A stretch of 64,000 bases of DNA. Origin: Polynucleobacter meluiroseus. GTDB lineage: Bacteria; Pseudomonadota; Gammaproteobacteria; Burkholderiales; Burkholderiaceae. The first letter of the stretch is position 1, and the number at the start of each line of letters is the position of its first letter. Location of the stretch: assembly GCA_945881875.1 (NCBI GenBank), contig CAMCVH010000001.1, positions 248,001 to 312,000 of the forward strand. The letters run 5' to 3'. Position numbers and translations under genes: made by a program. Below, piece after piece: positions 44,336 through 54,741 of this stretch. Below the pieces are notes generated by a model that saw only the letters and a program-made list of their open reading frames with translations, was not told the origin of the DNA and did no database searches.

Positions 44336-45249
44336 ACTTACACCTTATAGCTCCTTCAGGATGTTTACCCGATCCAACGGTTGTTGATCAGGGTATTGCT
44401 TGGCTAAAAGGTAAGGGTGTAAATGTTCAAAATATTTCATGTACTCAACGACAATTCCAACGCTTTGCAGGAACAGATATTGAACGATTGGAAGATATCA
44501 ATGCGATAGCTCACCTATCCAACACCGTGGTGATGTCACTGCGTGGTGGTTATGGTTTGAGTCGGTTGATGAATGATATCCAATGGCAGGCTATTGGTAA
44601 TCAAGTCCATAAAGGTCTGCAGATTGTGGGCCACAGTGATTTCACAGCATTTAATTTAGGCTTATTCGCTAAAACTGGCGCGCCAAGTTTTGCAGGCCCT
44701 ATGTTTAGTTATGATTTTTGTGGGGATGTTTCATCATTTACCTGGAAGCACTTCAACCAAGTTATATCACATAGCACTCTAGAGGTAGAGGTTTTATCGC
44801 CACAAAGTATTGAAAAACCCATTGGTATTGATTTGAGTGACCAGGCGGTTTTATGGGGTGGCAATCTCACCATGCTGACCAGTCTTTTGGGCACAGATTA
44901 CATGCCAAGTCACGAGCAGGTGAAGGGCGGTATTTTGTTCCTCGAGGATGTTAACGAGCATCCCTATCGATTAGAGCGCATGCTTTACCAATTGATTGAT
45001 GCTGGGTATTTAGCTGAGCAAAGAGCCATCCTGATCGGCGAGATCTCTGCCTATAAATTGAGTGAGACTGATCGAGGCTATGATTTAGATCAAGCACTTG
45101 GTGCTATCAGGCAAAGATTGAATTGCCAAGTTCCTGTTTTAACTGATCTGCCATTTGGGCATTGTGCAGATAAGTTAACTCTCCCAATCGGCCGTTTTGC
45201 GAGCATTTCTGCCAGCCAAACTGGCTACATTCTTAAATCTAACTGGTAA
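44332..45249 (+). CDS. ldcA: LD-carboxypeptidase (peptidase S66)
   Basis: Cytoplasmic serine peptidase that removes the terminal D-Ala from recycled murein tetrapeptides. The family features are LHLIAPSGCLPDP at the N-terminus, SLRGGYGLSRLM, the nucleophile elbow IVGHSDFTAFNLGL and the C-terminal PFGHCADKLTLPIG with the catalytic His. The length of 305 residues is normal. The start overlaps the tadA stop. I see no signal peptide, as expected for the cytoplasmic form. Confidence 0.93.
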   Translation: MNLHLIAPSGCLPDPTVVDQGIAWLKGKGVNVQNISCTQRQFQRFAGTDIERLEDINAIAHLSNTVVMSLRGGYGLSRLMNDIQWQAIGNQVHKGLQIVGHSDFTAFNLGLFAKTGAPSFAGPMFSYDFCGDVSSFTWKHFNQVISHSTLEVEVLSPQSIEKPIGIDLSDQAVLWGGNLTMLTSLLGTDYMPSHEQVKGGILFLEDVNEHPYRLERMLYQLIDAGYLAEQRAILIGEISAYKLSETDRGYDLDQALGAIRQRLNCQVPVLTDLPFGHCADKLTLPIGRFASISASQTGYILKSNW

Positions 45250-45332
45250 TTTTTAAGCTTTCTGAGTATTAACTAGTTGGTTTGGTTAAAATAGAAGGCT
45301 TTTGTTACCTCACACTTTTACAGGCAAATAAC

Positions 45333-46940
45333 GTGCTTTCAGCTGCAAATATCACCATGCAATTCGGGGCTAAGCCCTTATTCGAAAATATCTCCGTTAA
45401 ATTCGGTGGCGGTAATCGCTACGGTTTGATCGGTGCGAATGGTTGCGGTAAATCAACTTTTATGAAGATCCTGGGTTCAGATCTAGAGCCAACAGCAGGA
45501 AACGTTTCATTAGAGCCGAACATCCGTTTAGGTAAACTGCGTCAAGATCAATTTGCTTACGAAGATAAACGTGTTCTAGATGTGGTGATGATGGGTCACG
45601 AAGATATGTGGAATGCTGCAGCGGAGCGTGATGCTTTGTATGCTAATCCAGATGCCACCGATGAAGACTACATGCGCGCTGCGGAGTTAGAGACAAAATT
45701 TGCAGAATATGGTGGCTATACAGCAGGTGCTAGAGCAGGTGAGTTGCTATTAGGTATTGGTATTCCTACTGAACAACATAATGGACTGATGAGTGAAGTA
45801 GCTCCGGGTTGGAAGTTACGTGTTTTGTTAGCCCAAGCATTATTTTCAGATCCAGATGTTTTATTACTTGATGAGCCAACTAACAACTTAGATATTCACT
45901 CGATTCATTGGTTAGAAGATATTCTGAATGCTCGTAACAGCACGATGATTATTATTTCCCATGATCGCCACTTTTTAAATGCTGTTTGCTCACATATGGC
46001 AGACATGGACTTTGGAACATTGACTGTTTACCCAGGCAACTATGACTCGTATATGTTGGCTTCTATGCAAGCGCGTACACAGCAATTAGCTAACAACACA
46101 AAAGCTAAAGAGAAGATTGAAGAGTTACAAGCCTTCGTGAGACGATTCTCTGCAAATGCTTCTAAGGCCAGTCAAGCTACTTCAAGACAGCGTCAGTTAG
46201 AAAAGATTGAAGTGGTTGAAATTAAACCTTCTTCACGTCAAAACCCATTTATTCGTTTTGAGTACGATAAGAAGTTACATAACATCGTGATGGAGTGCGA
46301 TGCTTTAACCAAAACTTATGACCGCGATATCTTCAAGAATTTTAAATTGATGATTCGTCCCGGCGAAAAAGTAGCCATCATTGGTGAGAATGGTGCCGGT
46401 AAAACGACGCTTCTCAAGTCAATCTTAAGCGAACGCTTTGGCGGTATTGCAACCGACTCTGGCACGGTGAAGTGGTCTGAAAATGCAGACGTAGGTTACA
46501 TGCCTCAAGATACCAGCGAGTGTTTCCCGGTTGATACAGTATTGCTTGAGTGGATGGGGCAGTGGGGTAAGCCAGGTGATGATGATCAAGTAATTCGTGG
46601 CACCTTGGGACGTTTACTGTTCTCTGGTAACGATATCGGTAAGTCTGTTCGGGTCATCTCTGGTGGTGAAAAAGGTCGAATGATCTGGGGTAAGTTGATG
46701 CTTCAAAAGCACAACGTTTTAGCTATGGATGAGCCAACCAATCACATGGATATGGAATCTATTGAGAGTCTACAAACTTCATTAGAGAGATATGACGGTA
46801 CTGTGATTTTTGTTTCTCATGACCGTGAATTTATTACAGGTTTGGCAACTAGAATCTTAGAAGTTCGCAATGATGGAACAGTGACAGATTTTGAAGGTAG
46901 CTACGAAGAGTACTTGGTGAGTCAGTCGATCGAAGGTTAA
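45333..46940 (+). CDS. ybiT: ABC-F family ATPase, YbiT type
   Basis: Soluble ATPase with two ABC domains, which in this family acts on ribosomes and not in transport. Walker A motifs are GANGCGKST and GENGAGKTT, signatures occur around [15 protein letters not shown] and [13 protein letters not shown], and the Walker B sites are [11 protein letters not shown] and [11 protein letters not shown]. The sequence closely follows YbiT, including YPGNYDSYM in the linker and [11 protein letters not shown] place the start at the GTG at 45333 ([12 protein letters not shown]), which fits the family N-terminus; the track start is 17 codons earlier. No membrane segments. Confidence 0.93.
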   Translation: MLSAANITMQFGAKPLFENISVKFGGGNRYGLIGANGCGKSTFMKILGSDLEPTAGNVSLEPNIRLGKLRQDQFAYEDKRVLDVVMMGHEDMWNAAAERDALYANPDATDEDYMRAAELETKFAEYGGYTAGARAGELLLGIGIPTEQHNGLMSEVAPGWKLRVLLAQALFSDPDVLLLDEPTNNLDIHSIHWLEDILNARNSTMIIISHDRHFLNAVCSHMADMDFGTLTVYPGNYDSYMLASMQARTQQLANNTKAKEKIEELQAFVRRFSANASKASQATSRQRQLEKIEVVEIKPSSRQNPFIRFEYDKKLHNIVMECDALTKTYDRDIFKNFKLMIRPGEKVAIIGENGAGKTTLLKSILSERFGGIATDSGTVKWSENADVGYMPQDTSECFPVDTVLLEWMGQWGKPGDDDQVIRGTLGRLLFSGNDIGKSVRVISGGEKGRMIWGKLMLQKHNVLAMDEPTNHMDMESIESLQTSLERYDGTVIFVSHDREFITGLATRILEVRNDGTVTDFEGSYEEYLVSQSIEG

Positions 46941-47176
46941 CTCTTTCTTGTAAAACGCATAGCAGTGGCCTCATGGGTAATGCGCGTCCAAACAACGTGC
47001 TTTTCCTCTGGGGTCATGAAAACCCAGTTACAAACCTCTAGGGCAGTTCGGCCACAACCTTTACAGATATCATCAAATAAAGTGGAGCAAACTCCAACAC
47101 AAGGTGAGTCAGCATTCTCTTCATTAATGATCAAAGGTACTTGAGATGTTGCATTAATGTTGTTAGGGTTTGTCAT
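46937..47176 (-). CDS. DUF1289-family small protein
   Basis: A 79-residue protein with the DUF1289 cysteine pattern [25 protein letters not shown] followed by W...[10 protein letters not shown]. The four cysteines suggest a small metal or Fe-S site; no function is established for the family. The start is probably the ATG at 47176 (MTNPNN), four codons inside the track ORF. It overlaps the lipoprotein gene upstream by 4 nt and the ybiT stop by 4 nt. Confidence 0.85.
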   Translation of the reverse strand: MTNPNNINATSQVPLIINEENADSPCVGVCSTLFDDICKGCGRTALEVCNWVFMTPEEKHVVWTRITHEATAMRFTRKS

Positions 47177-47484
47177 AAAGATATGCAAGTTAGAGTTTGG
47201 GAACCTTTTGTCCAGGCGCCGGTTTTAGATGAAAAAGATATAGCGGATTGTTCTGCAGTACCTGAGCAGTTTAAGTCAAAATAACTAGTCGGACCTAAAC
47301 TTCCGCAAAATTTGTACTGATCCCTATCAACACTCATGATGGAGCCTTCCAGAATCATCCGTAAAGGTTTTTCATCAGCATTGCTGGGGTCAACTTTACA
47401 ATGCCATGTAACGTAATCGTTTCTGTCACAGCCCAATAAAATAAATGGCAAAAGTATTAATAAAGGTAATTTTTTTAAAAACAT
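47173..47484 (-). CDS. Small putative lipoprotein
   Basis: A 103-residue protein with a lipoprotein signal peptide: charged MFLKK, a hydrophobic stretch and the lipobox LLGC (Cys at about residue 20). The mature part has three or four further cysteines (WHCK, FCGS, NCSG, TCIS), probably forming disulfides in the periplasm. I do not recognise the family. The ATG at 47484 overlaps the ATG of the divergent SprT-like gene in the palindrome CATG; the track adds two codons to a GTG. Confidence 0.7.
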   Translation of the reverse strand: MFLKKLPLLILLPFILLGCDRNDYVTWHCKVDPSNADEKPLRMILEGSIMSVDRDQYKFCGSLGPTSYFDLNCSGTAEQSAISFSSKTGAWTKGSQTLTCISL

Positions 47485-48145
47485 GTCCACGAATATAGCT
47501 CAATCTCATACAACGCGTGAATCTTGGTTACAAGCAGCCGTTCATTCCTTAGAACCTACTTTTTCAAAGGCTGGATTTGCGATTCCCCCTGTGAAAGTTT
47601 CTTGTGGCTGGCCCGCATCAAGTTCTCCCCGAACCACATTAGGGCAATGTTGGCCTCGTGAGCGTTCGGGTGATATGGTTAATGAGATCTTTGTATCCCC
47701 TAAATTAGAGGACCCTGTGGAGGTCCTAGATACTCTGGTACATGAGCTTTGTCATGCGATTGATGATTGTCACAGTGGGCATGGTGAGGACTTTAAAGAT
47801 ATCGCTCAGTGTGTTGGACTAGAAGGACCAGCACGCAGCGCTCATGCTACTGAAGAGCTTAAAGTAAGTTTGATGATGATTGCTGATAGATTAGGGCAGT
47901 ATCCTCATAAAGCGATTATTTTCCCGCCACCCAGAGCCAATAATACCCAGCGTGCTAAAGCCAAATGTGGCCAATGTGGCTATGAGGTCAGCCTATTAAA
48001 GAAATGGGCCTCGATGGGTGCGCCCATTTGTCCTAAAGACAATATACGCATGGAAGAAGTTGTTTCAGACCTTCTTGAAGAAACAGCTGAAGAAGAAAAA
48101 ACTCGTAAAGATAAAGAAAAAGAAATTAAGAGAGCAGTTTGTTAA
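47483..48145 (+). CDS. SprT-like zinc metallopeptidase-fold protein
   Basis: The HExxH zinc site is in TLVHELCHAIDDCHSGHGEDF, where the downstream His is a likely third ligand. A zinc ribbon near the C-terminus has CGQCGYEV and PICPKDN. Human Spartan and other SprT-domain proteases cleave DNA-protein crosslinks, and the bacterial role is unclear. The protein has 220 residues with an acidic-basic C-terminal tail (EETAEEEKTRKDKEKEIKR). It is divergent from the small lipoprotein gene with overlapping start codons. Confidence 0.85.
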   Translation: MSTNIAQSHTTRESWLQAAVHSLEPTFSKAGFAIPPVKVSCGWPASSSPRTTLGQCWPRERSGDMVNEIFVSPKLEDPVEVLDTLVHELCHAIDDCHSGHGEDFKDIAQCVGLEGPARSAHATEELKVSLMMIADRLGQYPHKAIIFPPPRANNTQRAKAKCGQCGYEVSLLKKWASMGAPICPKDNIRMEEVVSDLLEETAEEEKTRKDKEKEIKRAVC

Positions 48146-48177
48146 TTTAGTAAAAGGGTTTACAACAAGAATCTTTT

Positions 48178-49026
48178 TTACAAAAGATCTAAGCAAGCAT
48201 CTAAGCCCACATGATCAAAAGCCATATCTGCTTTCTCTTTCACAATCGGTTTGGCACGATAACCAATCGATAGCCCTGAACCTTGCATCATGAGCAAATC
48301 ATTCGAGCCGTCACCCATTGTGACAGCAGCATGTTTATTGATCCCAAGACTCAAGCAACGCGCGTCAACGTAAGCGGCTTTAGCTGCGCCATCAACGATA
48401 TTACCGAGCACTTGGCCGGTTAATACGCCATCAATGATTTCTAACTGGTTAGCGTGAGTCCCCGAGAGATTCAATTCTGCTTGTAGCTTGTGTGTGAAGA
48501 AGGTAAAGCCACCAGAAACCAATAAAGTATGGATACCTTTGGCGTGAGCACCAGCAATCAGTTCTTTCGCACCAAGGTTGAGACGTAAGCGATCTTTAAA
48601 AACCCCTTCAAGTGCCTTCTCAGGTACTCCTTTCAGAAGAGCGACGCGACGTCGCAGGCACTCACTGAAATCATTGATCTCACCACGCATGGCTGCTTCT
48701 GTGATTTCAGAAACTTCTTTCTTTTTACCCACTGCATCGGCAATTTCATCAATGCACTCAATATTGATGAGGGTGGAATCCATATCCATGGCTAATACTT
48801 TGATTTGGCTCGGGTCAAAATGCCTCGGTAAAAATCCAATATCAGTGTCATGCAAGGCGCAAAGATTGCGTAAGTGAGTTCTTTGCTCAAGACTTAAGTT
48901 CTCGCTTAATTCAAGAACTGTTGTTTTCACTGTTTTAGGAATAAATGATTGAACAGTATGAGCCGCCCCAATCTTTATGATTAATTGAGGATCAATTGCG
49001 CTAGCGTGGAATAGTGCTATTTGCAT
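48178..49026 (-). CDS. serB: Phosphoserine phosphatase
   Basis: Last step of serine synthesis. The HAD motif I is VLAMDMDSTLINIECIDEIA with the nucleophile Asp, motif II is in LLVSGGFTFF and motif III in AVTMGDGSNDLLMMQGSGLSIG. An N-terminal regulatory-like part of about 75 residues precedes it, as in E. coli SerB. The length of 282 residues is normal. It lies 9 nt downstream of mfd on the same strand. Confidence 0.96.
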   Translation of the reverse strand: MQIALFHASAIDPQLIIKIGAAHTVQSFIPKTVKTTVLELSENLSLEQRTHLRNLCALHDTDIGFLPRHFDPSQIKVLAMDMDSTLINIECIDEIADAVGKKKEVSEITEAAMRGEINDFSECLRRRVALLKGVPEKALEGVFKDRLRLNLGAKELIAGAHAKGIHTLLVSGGFTFFTHKLQAELNLSGTHANQLEIIDGVLTGQVLGNIVDGAAKAAYVDARCLSLGINKHAAVTMGDGSNDLLMMQGSGLSIGYRAKPIVKEKADMAFDHVGLDACLDLL

Positions 49027-49035
49027 AATTAACTC

Positions 49036-52000
49036 TTATTTTATCTCTTTGACTACAGTATCGCCTAAGTGCTTAAACAACTGGCGAATCGCCTCTAAAC
49101 GCTGAGCAAAAGTAATAAAAGCTTCCTTATCAGCAGGAAGAATCTTCAGTTTATCTTGCCCGTTCAATTGCACGCGCTTATTGGTTTGAACCAACTGAAT
49201 GATCTTGATCGGATCAATCGGCGGATTAGGTATAAATTGAATGGTGATCTGAACGGGATTAGCATCAATCTTCTTAATTCCTAATCGAGCCATATTGAGT
49301 CTTAAGCGATGAGTTTCAAATAAAGACAAGGCTTGTTCTGGTAATTCACCAAAACGATCAACCAATTCCTCACGGATATCAATCAGCTTTTCATGAGTTT
49401 CAACACTGGCTAAACGTTTATATAAAGACAAACGCTCATGAACGTCTGGACAGTAATTATTGGTGAGTAGAGCAGGAACTCCCAATGTAATATCAGTGAT
49501 GATTTCCATGGGAGCCATCAAGTCGGGCTCTTTGCCACTCTTGAGAGATTTAACAGCTTTATTCAACATTTCCGTATATAGCTGAAATCCAATCTCAGAA
49601 ATATCACCCGATTGCTTATCGCCTAATACTTCACCCGCGCCACGAATCTCTAAGTCATGCATGGCTAAATAAAAACCAGAGCCTAATTCTTCCATGGCCT
49701 GAATGGCGTCCAGTCTTAACTTGGCCTGTTTCGTCAAAGCCTCTGGGTCAGGAACTGTCAGGTAAGCATAGGCTTGATGGTGAGAGCGACCTACGCGGCC
49801 ACGTAACTGATGTAACTGCGCCAAACCAAACTTATCAGCTCGGTGCATGATGATCGTATTGGCCGTTGGAACGTCAATACCCGTTTCAATAATGGTGGTA
49901 CATAACAAAACATTGGAGCGCTGCGTTACAAAGTCACGCATGACACGCTCTAGATCTCGCTCATGCATTTGTCCATGAGCAACAACGATACGAGCTTCAG
50001 GTAAGAGCTTCTCTAAAGACTGTCTGCGATTTTCAATCGTATCGACTTCATTATGTAAGAAGTAAACCTGTCCACCTCGTTTGATTTCTCGGAGGACTGC
50101 TTCTCGAATAATCCCATCGCTCTCGCGTCTCACAAAAGTCTTAATCGCTAACCGCTTCTGAGGTGCAGTCGCTATTACAGAGAAGTCTCTTAAACCTTCT
50201 AAAGCCATACCCAAGGTTCTTGGAATAGGAGTAGCAGTGAGCATCAAAATATCCACCTCAGCACGCAATGTTTTGAGTGCTTCTTTTTGGCGAACACCAA
50301 AGCGATGTTCTTCGTCGATGATCACCAAACCTAATCTTGGGAACTTCACATCGGCTGAAAATAACTTATGTGTACCAATGACAATATCTGCATCACCTTT
50401 AGCCATCGCATCAAGAGCCGCTTTGACTTCTTTAGCAGTTTTAAAACGTGATAGCTCTACAATTTTCACAGGCCAGTCAGCAAAGCGATCTTTCCAAGTT
50501 TCTGCATGTTGTTCGGCAAGTAGGGTGGTAGGAGCCAATATGGCTACTTGCTTACCACCCATCACAGCTAGGAAGCTAGCTCGCAGAGCGACTTCTGTTT
50601 TACCAAAGCCCACATCACCACATATGAGGCGATCCATTGGTTTGTCGCTGGTCATATCTTGAATCACAGCTGCAATCGCCGCTGTTTGGTCAGCAGTTTC
50701 TTCAAAACCAAAGCCATCGGCAAATGCTTCATAGTCATGTGCCGAAAATTCAAAAGCGTGACCTTTACGAAGAGCTCTTGCAGCATAAAGATTAAGTAAC
50801 TCAGCAGCAGTATCTCTAATTTGTTGAGCAGCCTTGCGCTTGGCTTTTTCCCATTGACCTGAACCCAGTTGATGCAATGGCGCTGTGTCTGGATCCGAGC
50901 CTGCGTATCTAGAAATTAACTGTAACTGTTGGACTGGCACATACAGAGCAGCGGCATGAGCGTAAAGGAGATGCAAATATTCTTCTTCGCCATGACCCAC
51001 GTCTAACAAAATCAAACCTTGGTAGCGACCGATACCATGCTCTGCATGAACGACGGGATCACCGACTTTTAATTCAGAAAGATCGCGTACGAGTGTGTCA
51101 ACGTTACTCGCTTCTTTATCTTTACCCTTACGTCTTACCCTGGCACTTGCCGCAAATAATTCAGTTTCGGTAATGATGATAAGTTGCGCTGCTGTTGAAA
51201 CAAAGCCATCATGGATTGTGCTGTGAGTGATCCCTAGTGGACTATCTGATATCAGAAAATCGGCCAAGCTATCAGCTTGATGTACGTGAAGACCATTTTC
51301 TTCTAGCAACTGACGAACGGTTTCACGACGACCAGCACTATCAGTACTAATTAATATTCTTGAATTTGTTGTTGATGCCAAATGTTTGAGTTTGACAATC
51401 GGATCAGCTTCTTTGCGATTAACTGCAATGTCAGGCAGATGTAAAAAAGCAATATCAGTAACGAGCTCTTCTGATGAAGCATCATTTCCAACATTTTTAT
51501 CTGACCCAATATTTTGTAATTGCAATCTTGCAAAAGGTTTCAATAAGCTAAACAACTCATCGTTTTGTAAATAAAGTTGTTTAGGATCTAAAACAGGTCT
51601 GGCTGAATCATGCTTTAAGAAGTTATAGCGTTGCTGTGTATCTTGCCAAAAACCTCGGACATTAGTTTCTAAATCACCATGGATACCCAGCCAAACAGGA
51701 CCTTTACTTAAAGGTAAGTAGTCAAAGACTGTGGCACTACCTTCAAAAAAGAGAGGTAAGTAAGACTCGATACCAGCACTTGGGATGCCTAAACCGATAT
51801 CTTTATAAATACTGCAGCGTGTTGGATCGCCATCAAAGACCTCACGCCAGCGCCCACGGAATGCTGTTCTAGATTCTTCATCCATCGGAAATTCATGGCC
51901 AGGGAGTAAACGTACTTCTTGCACCGGAAATAAACTTCTTTGTGTATCTGGATCAAATGATCGGATCTGATCAATCTCATCACCAAACAAATCGATGCGA

Positions 52001-52587
52001 TACGGCAATGCCGATCCCATTGGGAACAAATCAATCAAGCCGCCGCGAAGACTGTATTCGCCGGGGCGAACAACGGCACTGACAGGGTCATAGCCAGCTT
52101 GCTGTAATTGAAGTCTCAAAGCTTTCTCATCAAGCTTGTCACCTTTTTTAAAGAAAAAGGTATGAGCGGCTAAAAAGCTGGGTGGGCCTAGTTTTTGAAT
52201 TGCCGTGGTTACCGGCATTAGAACAATATCGCAGGCACCAATTAAAAGTTCATGCAATGTGGCTAAACGCTCTGATACCAAATCTTGGTGTGGTGAGAAA
52301 GCGTCATACGGGAGGATTTCCCAATCAGGGAGCAGGCGCACAGTTAAGTGGGGTGCAAATACCGGAATCTCTTCTTGGAGGCGCGCTGCATCTAAAGCAT
52401 TGGCACAAAGTACGATCATGACAGAGAAGGAAGTTCTATGCGCTAGGGCTTGCTGGGCAATCACAGCGGCATCTGCAGAGCCAATCAGCTGTGAAACGGT
52501 TAAGCGCTGCCCAACCCGGGGTCCCGGGAGGGGGGGTGACCATGTCACCTGACTCGTGGCCTCTAAATCAGCCGATAACTTCTGCAT
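49036..52587 (-). CDS. mfd: Transcription-repair coupling factor Mfd
   Basis: Displaces stalled RNA polymerase and recruits UvrA. The order is a UvrB-homology N-terminus (IPVFAPHLTVRLLPDWEILPYDAFSPHQDLVSERLATL), an RNA polymerase-interaction domain around LKVGDPVVHAEHGIGRYQG, a RecG-like helicase with Walker A GDVGFGKTEVALRA, DEEH box IIDEEHRFG and motif VI QLRGRVGRSHHQAYAYL, and the C-terminal autoregulatory domain. I start at the ATG at 52587 (MQKLSADLEATSQ), which avoids overlap with ispD; the track start at 52614 is also possible. The length of about 1183 residues is normal. Confidence 0.97.
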   Translation of the reverse strand: MQKLSADLEATSQVTWSPPLPGPRVGQRLTVSQLIGSADAAVIAQQALAHRTSFSVMIVLCANALDAARLQEEIPVFAPHLTVRLLPDWEILPYDAFSPHQDLVSERLATLHELLIGACDIVLMPVTTAIQKLGPPSFLAAHTFFFKKGDKLDEKALRLQLQQAGYDPVSAVVRPGEYSLRGGLIDLFPMGSALPYRIDLFGDEIDQIRSFDPDTQRSLFPVQEVRLLPGHEFPMDEESRTAFRGRWREVFDGDPTRCSIYKDIGLGIPSAGIESYLPLFFEGSATVFDYLPLSKGPVWLGIHGDLETNVRGFWQDTQQRYNFLKHDSARPVLDPKQLYLQNDELFSLLKPFARLQLQNIGSDKNVGNDASSEELVTDIAFLHLPDIAVNRKEADPIVKLKHLASTTNSRILISTDSAGRRETVRQLLEENGLHVHQADSLADFLISDSPLGITHSTIHDGFVSTAAQLIIITETELFAASARVRRKGKDKEASNVDTLVRDLSELKVGDPVVHAEHGIGRYQGLILLDVGHGEEEYLHLLYAHAAALYVPVQQLQLISRYAGSDPDTAPLHQLGSGQWEKAKRKAAQQIRDTAAELLNLYAARALRKGHAFEFSAHDYEAFADGFGFEETADQTAAIAAVIQDMTSDKPMDRLICGDVGFGKTEVALRASFLAVMGGKQVAILAPTTLLAEQHAETWKDRFADWPVKIVELSRFKTAKEVKAALDAMAKGDADIVIGTHKLFSADVKFPRLGLVIIDEEHRFGVRQKEALKTLRAEVDILMLTATPIPRTLGMALEGLRDFSVIATAPQKRLAIKTFVRRESDGIIREAVLREIKRGGQVYFLHNEVDTIENRRQSLEKLLPEARIVVAHGQMHERDLERVMRDFVTQRSNVLLCTTIIETGIDVPTANTIIMHRADKFGLAQLHQLRGRVGRSHHQAYAYLTVPDPEALTKQAKLRLDAIQAMEELGSGFYLAMHDLEIRGAGEVLGDKQSGDISEIGFQLYTEMLNKAVKSLKSGKEPDLMAPMEIITDITLGVPALLTNNYCPDVHERLSLYKRLASVETHEKLIDIREELVDRFGELPEQALSLFETHRLRLNMARLGIKKIDANPVQITIQFIPNPPIDPIKIIQLVQTNKRVQLNGQDKLKILPADKEAFITFAQRLEAIRQLFKHLGDTVVKEIK

Positions 52588-52612
52588 AAGCGTCTCATTA
52601 TAGAATTGAGGC

Positions 52613-53380
52613 ATGAATCCTGCTCAAATACCTTTAGACAAGACATTTTCTTTGCATGTGCTCATACCTTGTGCAGGAACAGGCAGTCGCATGGGGCTGC
52701 CAATTCAGCAAGTCCCAAAGCAATTCCAACAGCTAGCAGGCAAGCCAATGGTGATGCACTCTGTGCAAACATTCTTGGATATGCCAGAGATAAATAGTCT
52801 TTGGGTGGGTGTAACGCCAGATCTTAATAATTTAGAAGAATTCATTTCATCGAATGATCCACGTCTTAAGATCAGTTCAACTGGCGGCGACAGTCGTCAT
52901 GAGACTGTTCTTCAAACTTTGAAGGCAATGTTAGAAGCGGGCATATCTGCTGATGACTGGGTCTTGGTGCATGATGCTGCCAGACCTGGTTTAACGATTG
53001 AAGCAGCTAGACGATTAATTCAAGCAGTGACCGAGCAGGGCTTTGTTTCAGGTGGCATCTTAGCAATGCCAATGGCCGACACGTTGAAGCTAGTTTCTCC
53101 ATCGAACCCTGACTGTATTGGTAAGACATTGCCTCGTGATGGCTTATGGTTAGCTCAAACTCCTCAAATGTTCCGCCTCCAAGCTCTCAGTGAAGCTTTG
53201 CAAGAGGCTCTAAATACCAAATCTGAAGTCACTGATGAAGCCAGTGCTATGGAGCGAGCAGGTTGTGAGCCCTTATTAGTTCCTGGTGAGTGGCGCAATT
53301 TAAAAGTGACATATCCACAAGATTGGTCTTTAATGGATGATCTACTTAGTTTGAAAAATACTTTGAAAAAAACATCATGA
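52613..53380 (+). CDS. ispD: 2-C-methyl-D-erythritol 4-phosphate cytidylyltransferase
   Basis: Third step of the MEP isoprenoid pathway. The CTP-binding motif is [12 protein letters not shown], followed by [20 protein letters not shown] and [11 protein letters not shown] are the other family signatures. The length of 255 residues includes about 12 extra N-terminal residues. The stop overlaps the ispF start (ATGA). The start is in a 25-nt divergent gap with, or overlap with, mfd. Confidence 0.96.
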   Translation: MNPAQIPLDKTFSLHVLIPCAGTGSRMGLPIQQVPKQFQQLAGKPMVMHSVQTFLDMPEINSLWVGVTPDLNNLEEFISSNDPRLKISSTGGDSRHETVLQTLKAMLEAGISADDWVLVHDAARPGLTIEAARRLIQAVTEQGFVSGGILAMPMADTLKLVSPSNPDCIGKTLPRDGLWLAQTPQMFRLQALSEALQEALNTKSEVTDEASAMERAGCEPLLVPGEWRNLKVTYPQDWSLMDDLLSLKNTLKKTS

Positions 53381-53871
53381 GCGTTTCATCATTCCCATAC
53401 CGTATTGGCCAAGGCTACGATATTCATGCTTTAGTTCTTGATCGCGACTTAATCTTGGGCGGCGTGAAAGTTCCTCACACGCACGGTCTATTAGGTCATT
53501 CCGATGCCGATGCGTTATTGCATGCTATTACAGACGCTTTATTGGGAGCTGCTGCTTTAGGCGATATTGGTCGCCATTTCCCAGACACTGACGCTAAGTA
53601 TAAAGATGCTGATAGCCGCGTATTACTTAAATCAACTGCATCACTGATTCAGGCTGCCGGTTATCAAGTCGGTAATGTTGATGCGACGATCATTTGTCAG
53701 GCCCCGAAGATGGCTCCTCATATTCCAGCGATGGTCATGAATATTGCAAAAGACCTAGGCATTGATCCTAGTCAAGTAAACGTCAAAGCTAAAACCAATG
53801 AAGGCTTAGGTTATTTAGGTCGAGGTGAGGGGATTGCAGTGCAATCAATAGTGATGCTCTACAAGAACTAA
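53377..53871 (+). CDS. ispF: 2-C-methyl-D-erythritol 2,4-cyclodiphosphate synthase
   Basis: Fifth enzyme of the MEP pathway. Zinc ligands are in [12 protein letters not shown] and [28 protein letters not shown]; the C-terminal [18 protein letters not shown] is the family end. The length of 164 residues is normal. It is translationally coupled to ispD, with dxr elsewhere in the window. Confidence 0.98.
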   Translation: MSVSSFPYRIGQGYDIHALVLDRDLILGGVKVPHTHGLLGHSDADALLHAITDALLGAAALGDIGRHFPDTDAKYKDADSRVLLKSTASLIQAAGYQVGNVDATIICQAPKMAPHIPAMVMNIAKDLGIDPSQVNVKAKTNEGLGYLGRGEGIAVQSIVMLYKN

Positions 53872-53899
53872 ATTCTTTTTCTGAGATAAGTATCAAAAT

Positions 53900-53929
53900 A
53901 AAAAAGCGCTCTAATTCAGAGCGCTTTTT
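53900..53929. terminator. Bidirectional rho-independent terminator between ispF and the FKBP gene
   Basis: AAAAAGCGCTCT and AGAGCGCTTTTT pair perfectly around a 5-nt loop. The U tracts on both strands suit termination of ispF and of the convergent FKBP gene. Confidence 0.9.
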
Positions 53930-53949
53930 ACTTACTTGCTTAATGGTCC

Positions 53950-54297
53950 TTAAACAGCTAATAACTCAACTTCAAAAAGAAGTGTGGCATTAGGTGGAAT
54001 CACGCCACCAGCACCAGAAGCGCCATAGCCTAATTCTGAAGGAATCACCAAGCGCCGTGTGCCACCGATTTTCATGCCCTGAACACCTTCATCCCAACCA
54101 CGAATAACCATGCCGCCACCCAAAGGAAACTCAAATGGATCATTACGATCTTTGCTTGAGTCAAACTTTTGACCCTGTTGTTCGTTCTCATAGAGCCAGC
54201 CTGTGTAGTGAACTGAAACGTAATTGCCTTTTTTAGCTTCTTCGCCAGAACCAATCACTGTATCTTCGTATTGCAAACCTGATGGAGTCGTAATCAT
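53950..54297 (-). CDS. FKBP-type peptidyl-prolyl cis-trans isomerase
   Basis: A single FKBP domain of 115 residues with no signal peptide, so probably cytoplasmic. The fold signatures are SVHYTGWLYENEQQGQKFDSSKDRNDPFEFPLGGGMVIRGWDEGVQGMKIG and the end GVIPPNATLLFEVELLAV; the conserved Tyr, Phe, Asp and Trp active-site positions are present. It lies 9 nt downstream of mscL on the minus strand. Confidence 0.95.
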   Translation of the reverse strand: MITTPSGLQYEDTVIGSGEEAKKGNYVSVHYTGWLYENEQQGQKFDSSKDRNDPFEFPLGGGMVIRGWDEGVQGMKIGGTRRLVIPSELGYGASGAGGVIPPNATLLFEVELLAV

Positions 54298-54306
54298 TTG
54301 TTTCCC

Positions 54307-54741
54307 TTATTTTTTAAGACTATCTCTAATTTCTCTGAGCAACTGAATATCTTCTGGAGTTGGTGGAACTTCAGTAGCTGCTTCAGCTTCATCCTGAAGT
54401 TTAATGCGATTAATGATTTTGACCATTTGAAAAATAATGAAGGCCAAGATAACAAAGTTCAAAGTGATCGTTAAAAAGTTGCCATAAGCAAATAATGGAA
54501 CACCAGCCTTTTTAAGAGCATCGATGGTGTGGGGAACATTGTCAGGAGCTGTGCCAAGGACAATAAACAAGTTAGAAAAATCTAATTTGCCACCAATTAA
54601 CCAAGCAACAAAGGGCATAAACACGTCGCCTACAACGGAATCAACGATTTTGCCAAAAGCTCCACCAATGATGACACCCACTGCTAGGTCAATGACATTG
54701 CCACGAACGGCGAATGCGCGGAATTCTTGAATCATTTTCAT
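54307..54741 (-). CDS. mscL: Large-conductance mechanosensitive channel
   Basis: Pressure-release valve that opens on hypo-osmotic shock. It has the N-terminal amphipathic [35 protein letters not shown] with the gate glycines, a periplasmic loop, a second membrane helix ([26 protein letters not shown]) and the short cytoplasmic helix [17 protein letters not shown]. The length of 144 residues is typical. It is divergent from tig across 286 bp. Confidence 0.97.
   Translation of the reverse strand: MKMIQEFRAFAVRGNVIDLAVGVIIGGAFGKIVDSVVGDVFMPFVAWLIGGKLDFSNLFIVLGTAPDNVPHTIDALKKAGVPLFAYGNFLTITLNFVILAFIIFQMVKIINRIKLQDEAEAATEVPPTPEDIQLLREIRDSLKK

Noticed and set aside
50237-50662. 141-residue plus-strand ORF
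   Set aside because: Antisense shadow of the mfd helicase domain with no recognisable motif or ribosome binding site.
52182-52552. Plus-strand ORFs of 79 and 115 residues
   Set aside because: Shadows of the mfd N-terminus in other frames.
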